Positions 8,153 through 15,202 of a stretch of 64,000 nt of DNA are shown piece after piece. Positions within the stretch are counted from its first letter, which is position 1. Every line of letters starts with the position of its first letter. The notes beneath the pieces were generated by a model, which saw only the letters and a list, made by a program, of their open reading frames with translations, was not told the DNA's origin and searched no databases. The DNA is taken from contig NZ_JACHVQ010000002.1 of the NCBI RefSeq assembly GCF_014190805.1, positions 744,001 through 808,000 on the forward strand, in the 5' to 3' direction. The DNA comes from Flexivirga oryzae. GTDB taxonomy: Bacteria > Actinomycetota > Actinomycetes > Actinomycetales > Dermatophilaceae. The position numbers were made by a program, and so were the translations under genes.

Positions 8153-9410
8153 GGCGTTCCTCTTTCTTGGTTGTGCTGGTGAACAGAATTTGGCCGGACA
8201 GAATGTCTTCGACCGTTTCGCGGCGACGAATCAGGACGGCTTCACCATCGACGAGCAGGACCTCCGCGGGAAACCCGTGGCTCAGGAACCGCCCGGGTGA
8301 CGCCGTGGGACCATATGCGCCGGATGCATCGACGACGACGCAGGCACCCACCTCGATGCCGCTGAGGCTCACTTTGCTGCCGATCGTGTCGTTCGGCGTG
8401 CAAAGTGGACCGGTCAGTGTCCAGTTGTCCACGGCGCCCGCCGCACAGGACCGCAGCGGGAAGTTTCGCTTCACGAACGATCCGATACCGACAGCCGCCA
8501 TGTGATGGTTGGTCCCGCCGTCGCATATCGCGAACCGGCGTCCCTTCGATGACTTGGTGGAAACGACTCTCGTCACGTAGTGGCCGCTCTCAGCGACGAG
8601 GAATCTGCCGGCTTCCAGGATCAGTCGGGTTTGCGAATGCCTGCCCCGAAACCCGCGGAGCAATTGACGCATCGGCTCGTGTATGGCGAACAGATCGATC
8701 GACTGCTCACCTTCGAAATACGGCACACCGAGCCCACCGCCGACGTCCACGGCATCCAGGTCGAATCCGAACTGTACGGCGAGTTCCTCGGCCATTCGCA
8801 GGATGTACCGCGTGTGCTGCAAGACGACATCGGCGTCGAGAATCCTGGTCCCGAGATAGGCCTGAACACCCATCACCCGCACACCCTTGTACTCCGGCAA
8901 CGCCGACAGTTCACGCAGTTGCGACTCGTCGATCCCGAATTGGCGAGGCTTGCCGGCCATCGACAAACGTGAACCACTGGTGGACAACTCCGGGTTGACC
9001 CGCAGCATCACGTCCTGAACACATCCCATGGACTTGGCGAGCGCATCAAGCCTCGCGAGCTCGTCGAACGATTCGACGACAACCGCGTAGACACCGGTCG
9101 TGACACAGGCACGCAACTCTCGGTCCGTCTTGCCGGGACCCAGGAAGATGATGTCCTGCGGCTGGTGCCCTGCCAGCTCGGCGGTGCGCAGTTCCGCCAA
9201 CGAGCACACCTCGGCCCGCACGCCGTTCTGGCGCAGAGCCGCGACGATGCTCGCGTTCGGATTGGACTTCAGCGAGAAGAAGACTTCGAGTTCGCCGTCG
9301 CCGAGGTCTCGGAGATCGGCCGCTCGTTGCGTGAGAACGTCGCTTTCATAAACAAAGACCGGTGTGCCGAAGGTATCCGCAATACCCGACAATGTCTGCG
9401 CAGAAATCAT
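8142..9410 (-). CDS. Fold-type III PLP-dependent amino acid decarboxylase
   Basis: 422-residue member of the diaminopimelate/ornithine decarboxylase family. The PLP lysine is in the VFFSLKSNPNASIV motif; GPGKTDREL, GVQAYLGTR, the glycine loop DVGGGLGVPYF, EAGRFLVAESG and the C-terminal CDGGTNHH and GPLCTPNDT motifs all match the family. The start at 9410 forms an ATGA overlap with the ATP-grasp stop and has GGAG upstream; an ATG at 9422 is less well placed. Lying between an ATP-grasp ligase and an ACP, it may act on an ACP-bound amino acid as BtrK does, or on a free one. The substrate cannot be read from sequence. Confidence 0.85.
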   Translation of the reverse strand: MISAQTLSGIADTFGTPVFVYESDVLTQRAADLRDLGDGELEVFFSLKSNPNASIVAALRQNGVRAEVCSLAELRTAELAGHQPQDIIFLGPGKTDRELRACVTTGVYAVVVESFDELARLDALAKSMGCVQDVMLRVNPELSTSGSRLSMAGKPRQFGIDESQLRELSALPEYKGVRVMGVQAYLGTRILDADVVLQHTRYILRMAEELAVQFGFDLDAVDVGGGLGVPYFEGEQSIDLFAIHEPMRQLLRGFRGRHSQTRLILEAGRFLVAESGHYVTRVVSTKSSKGRRFAICDGGTNHHMAAVGIGSFVKRNFPLRSCAAGAVDNWTLTGPLCTPNDTIGSKVSLSGIEVGACVVVDASGAYGPTASPGRFLSHGFPAEVLLVDGEAVLIRRRETVEDILSGQILFTSTTKKEERHVA

Positions 9411-10732
9411 GCTGCACTCCATTCACTCAGTGCTTTCTCCGAACGGTCCTGAATGCTTGCGACCTCTTGTTCGCTGCTCCCGGTGATGACGCCGTATAGC
9501 CGGCCCTTACCCGATTTCCCCGAGACGACCGCAGCATTGACGGTCGCGAAATTGGTCACCAGGATCCCGTGACCATCGAGCCCCTCCGCCAGCGTGTCGG
9601 ACAGCGCGTCACGTAAAGCGGAGAAACGCACCGGCTGATCGACCAGGATTCCGAACTGCACCGCCCGGCCGACTCGGCCCGACGACTCACCGAAGAGGTT
9701 GTTCTGATAGGTCGACATGTTGAAACGGGCATTGATCTCGAGACAGGGGAAGACCGTTCCCGTCGAGGAGACGAGTGCGTCGATCCCAGCGATCCCGAAA
9801 TAGCCGTCCGCGAAGAGGCGGCGACCAATCGCCATTCCTGCGAGGAGAAGTTCGGATCGCTGACGCTCGGACAGTTGTGCCGGGAAACGGTGCCCTCGAT
9901 GAACGCCATCCACAACGACGGCTTCCTTGATCGCCTGGATGCTGATCTCGCCGTGCCGGGAGATCAGGACCTGATAGTTGATGTCAATGGCATCTGGAAT
10001 CCATGACTCGACCACGAATTCAAGGGCGCCGGCCTTCTTGGCGAGCATCCGCAGGAGTGACGCTGCCTGCCGCTCACTCCGGATAACTACTTGGCCGCGG
10101 CCAGACACCCCGAGCGGTTCCTTGACCGTGCAGGTGCCACCGTCCGGACGGTGGTGGGCAATCAGTTCACCCAGTTCGCCGATGGACTGCGCGACACCCC
10201 CTGGCACAACCGGCAGCGAAAGCTCCTCGCACAGCCTTCGGCTGTACACCTTCGAATTGACGGCTCGGCATATGTTGGCCGGAGGGCCGGACAACGGCAA
10301 TCCGGACAGCTCAGACAGCGTCATCTCGACTTCCGATGTGCCCAGCGGACACAGGTACGTGTTCCCATCGTTCAGCTGCCGCAAGGCGCTCAACAGCCTC
10401 GGTGATGCCACGGCGTCCTGGGTCACGGTCGCCTCCGGGTGATTCGCGTCGACGACTAGCGTCCGGGGGAGCCGGACACCGACACTCTGGAGATACCGGC
10501 GGTACTCCTCGTCGACTTCCGATTTCAGGACGACCACGTCGTGGGTGTCCGCCAGCAGGAGACCCAGCTCTTCCATCCGGTTCACAGTGGAAGCGGCGAA
10601 GCTCACCGCCGCGCCCGGTAGCTGAGGCGAGCCGACCGCCCACAGGCGCTCCACCTCGAAATTGCCGAGGAACACGAATCGTGCATCTGGGTCTCCGACA
10701 AGAGCTTCCTTCAATTCGCTAACAAACGACAT
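9407..10732 (-). CDS. ATP-grasp ligase, PGM1-like peptide/amide ligase
   Basis: 441-residue ATP-grasp protein that forms an acyl phosphate and then an amide or thioester. The N-terminus (LGNFEVERLWA, NRMEELGLLLADTHDVVVL, GVRLPRTLVVD) resembles the pre-ATP-grasp domain of the group containing PGM1, the pheganomycin peptide ligase. The core has CTVKEPLGVSGRG (ATP-binding Lys and glycine loop), FVVESWIPD and the metal site CLEINARFNMSTYQNN. A C-terminal domain (HGILVTNFATVNAAVV) follows. It starts 14 bp inside the KAS III-like gene and is coupled to the decarboxylase. Two roles fit: joining a small acid to the repeat peptide (PGM1-like) or loading an amino acid on ACP2 (BtrJ-like). Family assignment is from memory of motifs. 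Confidence 0.78.
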   Translation of the reverse strand: MSFVSELKEALVGDPDARFVFLGNFEVERLWAVGSPQLPGAAVSFAASTVNRMEELGLLLADTHDVVVLKSEVDEEYRRYLQSVGVRLPRTLVVDANHPEATVTQDAVASPRLLSALRQLNDGNTYLCPLGTSEVEMTLSELSGLPLSGPPANICRAVNSKVYSRRLCEELSLPVVPGGVAQSIGELGELIAHHRPDGGTCTVKEPLGVSGRGQVVIRSERQAASLLRMLAKKAGALEFVVESWIPDAIDINYQVLISRHGEISIQAIKEAVVVDGVHRGHRFPAQLSERQRSELLLAGMAIGRRLFADGYFGIAGIDALVSSTGTVFPCLEINARFNMSTYQNNLFGESSGRVGRAVQFGILVDQPVRFSALRDALSDTLAEGLDGHGILVTNFATVNAAVVSGKSGKGRLYGVITGSSEQEVASIQDRSEKALSEWSAA

Positions 10733-11666
10733 CGCACGAACCCACTTTCACTACGCTGGCGACAAAGGTCGCTCCAAGTCCTGCACTCGTCAGCACGACG
10801 TATTCCCCGGGCCGAACGGAACCATCACGCTTCGCGTCGTGCAGATTGATGAAAGGATCCGCTCCGAAGCAATGGCCGAACCTCGGAATGTTCTTCGTGT
10901 ACACCACGGTGGCATCGACAGCACTGTGGCGCATGACTGATCGCCATGAATAGGTGTTGACATTGTGCGGGAGAATTTTCGAGATGCATTCGGGATGTAG
11001 TCCCGCTTCACGAACCGCTTCATCGATCGTCGCACCTAGAACTTCCGGATATAGCGCGTCGTATTCTGCCTGAAGTTGAGCGGAGACTTCGTTCGCCTCG
11101 AAGAATCTGCCGACAATCCGGTGAGTGACACTGAGGACTTCGTCTCCCCCCTGTTGCTTGCTCACCAGGCACGACGCAGTGGCCTCCCCCATGACTGTTG
11201 TTCCTCGGATGATCCGGGCGCGGTCCGGGAAGGCTCGCTCGCCAGCAAGGATCACCGCCTGCGCCCCGTCCGGCTGCGCATTCAGCAGGACTTCAGCGAT
11301 CCTGAGGCAGTACAGCGGCGTGGAGCAGTTTTGCTGCGAGACGGCCAGAGCGACGGCGTTGTCCAGGTCGAGCCGGCGACGCACACGATCGAGAATGGCG
11401 CGGTTGGGCGGCGCCATGTGCGGCACGGTATGCCCGTAGATGAGATATGCGACCTGGCTCGTATCGGCATCTTCCAGCGCGCGGAGGGCAGGTTCGACCA
11501 GCATGTCTTCCAACTCTCGCTCGGAGATCACCAGGTTTCGCTGCCCGAGAAACCACGTGTGCATCCGGACCTCTTTGCCCGTCATCCCGAGGTGCTCGGC
11601 CATGTCCATGATGGGCATGCTCCGTTCTGGGATCTCTACGCCGATGCGGTCGATGCTGAGATTCAC
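10719..11666 (-). CDS. KAS III-like (FabH-like) condensing enzyme or acyltransferase
   Basis: 315 residues starting at a GTG with AAGGAGGGG just upstream. Cys114 in SQQNCSTPLYCL is the expected nucleophile and His234 in ILPHNVNTYSW the expected base. The third catalytic residue, normally Asn in GNTSAAS, is replaced by His265 in GHCFGADPF. This departure occurs in KAS III homologues that work as acyltransferases or use unusual extenders, so Claisen condensation is not assured. It is the first gene after the repeat peptide and its hairpin, and runs into the ATP-grasp gene. Partner candidates are ACP1 and ACP2. Confidence 0.82.
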   Translation of the reverse strand: MNLSIDRIGVEIPERSMPIMDMAEHLGMTGKEVRMHTWFLGQRNLVISERELEDMLVEPALRALEDADTSQVAYLIYGHTVPHMAPPNRAILDRVRRRLDLDNAVALAVSQQNCSTPLYCLRIAEVLLNAQPDGAQAVILAGERAFPDRARIIRGTTVMGEATASCLVSKQQGGDEVLSVTHRIVGRFFEANEVSAQLQAEYDALYPEVLGATIDEAVREAGLHPECISKILPHNVNTYSWRSVMRHSAVDATVVYTKNIPRFGHCFGADPFINLHDAKRDGSVRPGEYVVLTSAGLGATFVASVVKVGSCDVVC

Positions 11667-11706
11667 GTTGCCCCTCCTTTCTCCGAGAAATCTGTTGTCG
11701 GTGGTT

Positions 11707-11742
11707 CCCGTGGACGTGTGCAGGTACGCACACGTCCACGGG
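11707..11742 (-). promoter_or_regulatory. Perfect 15-bp stem hairpin after the repeat peptide gene
   Basis: Arms CCCGTGGACGTGTGC and GCACACGTCCACGGG enclose a six-base loop, six bases after the peptide stop codon and 40 bp before the KAS III-like start. No U-run follows, so it is not a classical intrinsic terminator. A strong hairpin just behind a small peptide gene is common where the peptide must be made in excess of the enzymes, acting as a partial terminator or a 3'-end stabiliser. Confidence 0.7.
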
Positions 11743-11748
11743 AAGAAC

Positions 11749-11889
11749 TCAGTCCGCCTTGGAGTCGGCCTTCGAGAACGCCGGAGCGTCCGCCTTGGAG
11801 TCGGCCTTCGAGGCGAGCGAACCGTCGGCCTTGGAGTCAGCCTTGGAAAACGCCGGACCGTCGGCCTTCGAGTCAGCCTTCGAGAACAT
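11749..11889 (-). CDS. Repeat peptide, putative RiPP precursor or peptide scaffold
   Basis: 46-residue peptide of four 12-residue units: (F/A)SKADSKAD plus a three-residue linker (GPA, GSL, APA; the last unit has none). It holds eight SKAD tetrads, so eight Lys and eight Asp, nine Ser, no Cys or Thr, and no obvious leader. Every nucleotide difference among the eight tetrads is a silent third-base change, so the protein sequence, not the DNA, is conserved. AAAGGA stands eight bases before the ATG at 11889; an ATG at 11898 abuts it and is too close. The gene lies alone between the fatty-acyl-AMP ligase and KAS III-like genes. Lys, Ser, Asp or the chain ends could be modified by the GNAT or ATP-grasp enzymes. 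No known family was recognised. Confidence 0.8.
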   Translation of the reverse strand: MFSKADSKADGPAFSKADSKADGSLASKADSKADAPAFSKADSKAD

Positions 11890-12021
11890 GTCTGTCATCC
11901 TTTCTGTTGATTCCTTCTTATTGAGTCACCTAGCCCTTTGTTTGGCTATTGCTTGGCGACTACACCTATATTGAATCCCGGCACGTTCCCTTCGACCAGG
12001 AATTTCACCGGCAGAACGCGA

Positions 12022-13638
12022 CTACGCTGCGGCAGCTTCGCGCATCGCCAGGAAGTTTCGGAACATCTCTTTGCGCCGCGGTTTGCCACTGCTGGTGAGC
12101 AGCATCTTTGACTGCGAGGCCTCGTAGATCTCGATGGCCACGTTCGCCGGCAGACGCCGCGACGCAACCCTGACCGCAATGTCGCGCCAGCCGGGTCTTG
12201 GTTTGACCAGTACCACGACAGCGTATGGCCGGCCGCTTTCCGAGTTACCGAGCAATACCGCCGAACTGCGTTGCGGGATACCGTTCTGCGCAAGATCCGC
12301 TTCAATTGTTTCGGCGAACAACATCGTTCCGTTGACTTTGAATCCATCCCCGTAGCGACCGATGACAAAGAGCTTTCCGTCGCGCATGAACCCGGCATCT
12401 CCGGTGAAGAGTTGGTTGTCGAATATCGAGGTGGTGGACTCAGAACTACCAGCGACATACCCAGGAGATATCGCAGGTCCCATCACCACGATTTCCCCAA
12501 TTTCCCCGTCCGTCGCCAACTTCCCGGAATGGGTCATCACACGCACCGTGACATCCTTCAAAGCCTCGCCGCAGGTCACGACTTTGTCCGTGCTCCCGTT
12601 TGCGCTGGAACTGCTCCAGGATGTGCCGCGAGGCAACCCGGTGACCGCAAGGGTGGCTTCGGCCCCGCCATAGGCCGGGAGCAACGCCGTGGAAAGCAAC
12701 CCGTTGGCCTCGAAGCGGCTGCTGAACCGTTTCATGAGCTCAGGATCCAGCCGCTCGGCACCGAGGATGATGCCATCGAGACAGGAGAGATCGAGGTCAG
12801 CCGTTCGGTCTCGGGAGGCGCGACGCACTGTGTATTCCATGCCGAAATTCGGCATGACGGTAAAATTGATGCGATGTCTCGATATTGTCTCCAGGTACCA
12901 CGTGGGGTCCCGGATGAACTGCTCAGGTTGCATCAGCCAGGTCTCACACGATGCCACGACCACGTTGAGCAGGACGCCAACCATTCCCATGTCATGGTGG
13001 CTGGGTAGCCAACTGATTCCCCGGGTGATCCCCTCTTGGACACCGATCCATTCCCGAATCGCGCCGAGGTTCGACTCGAGGTTTCTGGTGGTGATCTTGA
13101 CTGCTTTGGAGTAGCCGCTCGACCCGGACGTGAACTGAATCATGGCAAGGTCGCCGGTACCTGGGAGGCTGAGCGTAACCGGCGCGGCCGCCGGTTCCGT
13201 CACGATCAGTTCCGGCACGGGTAGCCCACGCCGGGTGCACAAGGCGGCGACCTGTTGAGCCGAGTCGGCATCACACAGCACGATGTCCGGCTTCGCGACG
13301 GCAAGAAGTTGGCCAACGTGATCCTCGTACCGATCCGCCTGCAGAAAGGCGAAGGGGTGTGGGACCGAACATGGCACGGCCCCGATGGCGAACGCTCCGA
13401 AGAAGCTGGCGACGAGCCCGGGGCTCGTCCGCGACACCACAGCGACGACGGATCCACGTGTCGCGCCGAGCTCTGTCAGCCGAGCCGCTGCGGTTCTGGT
13501 GAGTTCGGCGAGGTCGCGGTATGACCAGAACTGCCACTCTCCGTCGTCCTGCGCGAAGTGCAAGCCCTGGTGGGAATCTGGTTCCGTCATCCAGTCCAGT
13601 AGGCGTCGAGATGGTTGCTGAGACGCGGTCGCCATCAT
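12022..13638 (-). CDS. Fatty-acyl-AMP ligase (FAAL)
   Basis: 538-residue adenylating enzyme that activates a fatty acid and hands it to an ACP. It has the P-loop FTSGSSGYSK (169-178), the FAAL-type signature WLPSHHDMGMVG (210-221), YGGAEATLAVTG, TGDAGFMRDGKLFVIGRYGD and the C-terminal catalytic Lys in SGKPRRKEM. It begins three bases after the ACP1 stop, which makes ACP1 the likely acceptor. FAAL plus ACP plus an iron oxygenase is a known way to make a modified fatty acyl-ACP. Chain length cannot be read from the sequence. Confidence 0.92.
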   Translation of the reverse strand: MMATASQQPSRRLLDWMTEPDSHQGLHFAQDDGEWQFWSYRDLAELTRTAAARLTELGATRGSVVAVVSRTSPGLVASFFGAFAIGAVPCSVPHPFAFLQADRYEDHVGQLLAVAKPDIVLCDADSAQQVAALCTRRGLPVPELIVTEPAAAPVTLSLPGTGDLAMIQFTSGSSGYSKAVKITTRNLESNLGAIREWIGVQEGITRGISWLPSHHDMGMVGVLLNVVVASCETWLMQPEQFIRDPTWYLETISRHRINFTVMPNFGMEYTVRRASRDRTADLDLSCLDGIILGAERLDPELMKRFSSRFEANGLLSTALLPAYGGAEATLAVTGLPRGTSWSSSSANGSTDKVVTCGEALKDVTVRVMTHSGKLATDGEIGEIVVMGPAISPGYVAGSSESTTSIFDNQLFTGDAGFMRDGKLFVIGRYGDGFKVNGTMLFAETIEADLAQNGIPQRSSAVLLGNSESGRPYAVVVLVKPRPGWRDIAVRVASRRLPANVAIEIYEASQSKMLLTSSGKPRRKEMFRNFLAMREAAAA

Positions 13639-13641
13639 TGC

Positions 13642-13977
13642 TCAGTCCACCGTGTAGCGTTCGATGTACTCGCGCACAGCCGTCTCTGTCGGTGCTGTCG
13701 CACTCCCATCCTGGATTTTTTCACCGAGAAGTTCGGTGATGTCCGAGAGTGTTTGCAACCGGACTGCGACCTCGGGGACGACCGGCTCCAGATCGAACAA
13801 GTCCTCCAACGCGAACGCGAGCTCGGCAAAGCCCAGGGAGGTGTAGCCGAGATCCTCTTCGAGATGACTCGAAGCGGTAAGTGGCACCGCTTTGCGCGCC
13901 GCGAATGCTCGGACGACTTCTTGGATGGCCGATTCGAATGAATATTTGTCGTTGGTGACTGCGATGTAGTGACTCAT
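13642..13977 (-). CDS. Acyl carrier protein (ACP1)
   Basis: 111-residue stand-alone carrier. The prosthetic-group serine is Ser47 in LGYTSLGFAELAFALED; the residue before it is Thr instead of the usual Asp of the DSL motif. An acidic helix (ALEDLFDLEP) follows and there is a 25-residue C-terminal extension. AGGAG precedes the ATG by six bases. It sits between the diiron oxygenase and FAAL genes and is the likely partner of both. The altered DSL motif may explain why the operon keeps two phosphopantetheinyl transferases; that is speculation. Confidence 0.87.
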   Translation of the reverse strand: MSHYIAVTNDKYSFESAIQEVVRAFAARKAVPLTASSHLEEDLGYTSLGFAELAFALEDLFDLEPVVPEVAVRLQTLSDITELLGEKIQDGSATAPTETAVREYIERYTVD

Positions 13978-14004
13978 GATTGCTCCTACTGACGATGTGA
14001 TTTC

Positions 14005-15012
14005 TTATGCGGCGACAGCTCGGGGAGTGGCAAGTTTCTGCTCCACCAGAAGATGGCGCAGCCGCGGCGTGAGCAGGTCCACCTCTCGCAGAATTTGTAC
14101 TACCTTCTGGAAAAGGAGATTCCGGAAGGCAACCATTCCGGGGTAGTTCTTTGCATAGTCGACGCCGTCTGCCACCGGCACGCCCATCTTCAACCAGACG
14201 TCCTCCAGCAGGAATCTGCGCGACATGAGGAGCAGCGCCTCTGCGAGGAATTCATCCCGGTCGGCGAGCTCCGCCGACGTGAGGTCCTTGTAGAGGCCCT
14301 TGAGCGACAACAGGCCAAACGCGATGTGCCGCGCCTCGTCGCGAGCGACGTATTTGGAGATGTCTCGAACAATGGGGTCGTTGAAGCTGGTCGAGGCTAT
14401 CCGCGTGGCGACGAGGGCCAGTCCCTCGACGATCACCTGCATTCCGAGATAGACGATGTCCCATCGCGATTCCTGCAGGATGTTGGTGAGGAGCGATCCG
14501 AGCCCCGGGGTGATCGGATAGGTGACTCGCAACTTCTCATTGACGTACCGTGCATACGCCTCCACATGCCGCGCTTCGTCGGAGACCTGAACTGCGGCAT
14601 AGAGTTTGGACTCGACGTCCGGAACCGTTTCGGTCAGCCGGCCAGTGGCAACGAGAGCACCCTGCTCGCCGTGGAGGAACTGGTTGACCATCCACGCCTG
14701 GTACTCCCAGCGAAAGGTATCCCAACGGTCGCGGGGTATGAGCCTAGCCAGAGCCTCGGAGAACGGGCCCTTGCCTGGACTCTCGAGGACCTTCAATGGC
14801 GACCCGAATTCGACCGGAATCGACCAGTCGATTGTGGTCGACACGTTCCACTGCGCAATCTTGTTGCGCTCGTACAGGGTGCGCAGGCGTTCATTCTTGC
14901 TCGAGTAGTCCCAGTTGAGGACCGACCCGACCATGGCCTGTATGTCGAGGCCCGATAGGTCGGGGTATTGATCGATCGGGGGACCATTCACTTCTGGAGA
15001 TTCGTCGTTCAT
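14005..15012 (-). CDS. Ferritin-like diiron oxygenase
   Basis: 335 residues from the ATG at 15012 (AGGAG upstream); a longer in-frame start at 15120 would consume the promoter region. The four-helix diiron site is visible: NQFLHGEQGAL, then VSDEARHVEAYARYV, then QVIVEGLAL, then YVARDEARHIAFG, giving the Glu, E-x-x-H, Glu, E-x-x-H ligand order of AurF/R2-like oxygenases. Such enzymes N-oxygenate amines, hydroxylate or desaturate. First gene of the operon, followed by ACP1 and FAAL, so an ACP-bound acyl or amino-acyl chain is the likely substrate. Confidence 0.82.
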   Translation of the reverse strand: MNDESPEVNGPPIDQYPDLSGLDIQAMVGSVLNWDYSSKNERLRTLYERNKIAQWNVSTTIDWSIPVEFGSPLKVLESPGKGPFSEALARLIPRDRWDTFRWEYQAWMVNQFLHGEQGALVATGRLTETVPDVESKLYAAVQVSDEARHVEAYARYVNEKLRVTYPITPGLGSLLTNILQESRWDIVYLGMQVIVEGLALVATRIASTSFNDPIVRDISKYVARDEARHIAFGLLSLKGLYKDLTSAELADRDEFLAEALLLMSRRFLLEDVWLKMGVPVADGVDYAKNYPGMVAFRNLLFQKVVQILREVDLLTPRLRHLLVEQKLATPRAVAA

Positions 15013-15098
15013 GCCCGTGTCCGCTCCTAACTGTGCGTCGAGAAGTGCTTCTGTGCAGAAGCTACGAAGGAACGTGCGGAAGGGTCGAGGATGTACGG

Positions 15099-15126
15099 CG
15101 GCAACTGCCTGGGGCGGCAATTGCCG
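15099..15126. promoter_or_regulatory. Twin operator-like palindromes in the divergent control region
   Basis: The 190-bp space between the two divergent transcription units (15013-15202) holds a perfect 12-bp palindrome CGGCAATTGCCG (15115-15126) and, 16 bp before it, the imperfect copy CGGCAACTGCC (15099-15109). Spacing of about one and a half helix turns suits paired binding of a dimeric regulator. The regulator gene at 16554 is the obvious candidate, but nothing ties it to the site directly. Confidence 0.5.
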
Positions 15127-15202
15127 GTCAGGTTCCTGGGATCACCCGGGGTATGGACGACACGATGAGCGGGCATCAATATCTCGGACCGATAGGAAAG
15201 CC

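Noticed and set aside
11707..11742. Intrinsic terminator ending the operon after the peptide
   Set aside because: No U-run follows the stem, and the downstream genes are closely packed with no promoter seen; at most partial termination.
11890..11898. Peptide start three codons earlier (ATG at 11898)
   Set aside because: The AAAGG ribosome binding site directly touches this ATG; the ATG at 11889 has normal spacing.
11759..11974. Plus-strand repetitive frame opposite the repeat peptide
   Set aside because: Starts with TTG, lacks a ribosome binding site and runs on past the repeats. The minus-strand frame has the ribosome binding site, operon position and silent third-base variation.
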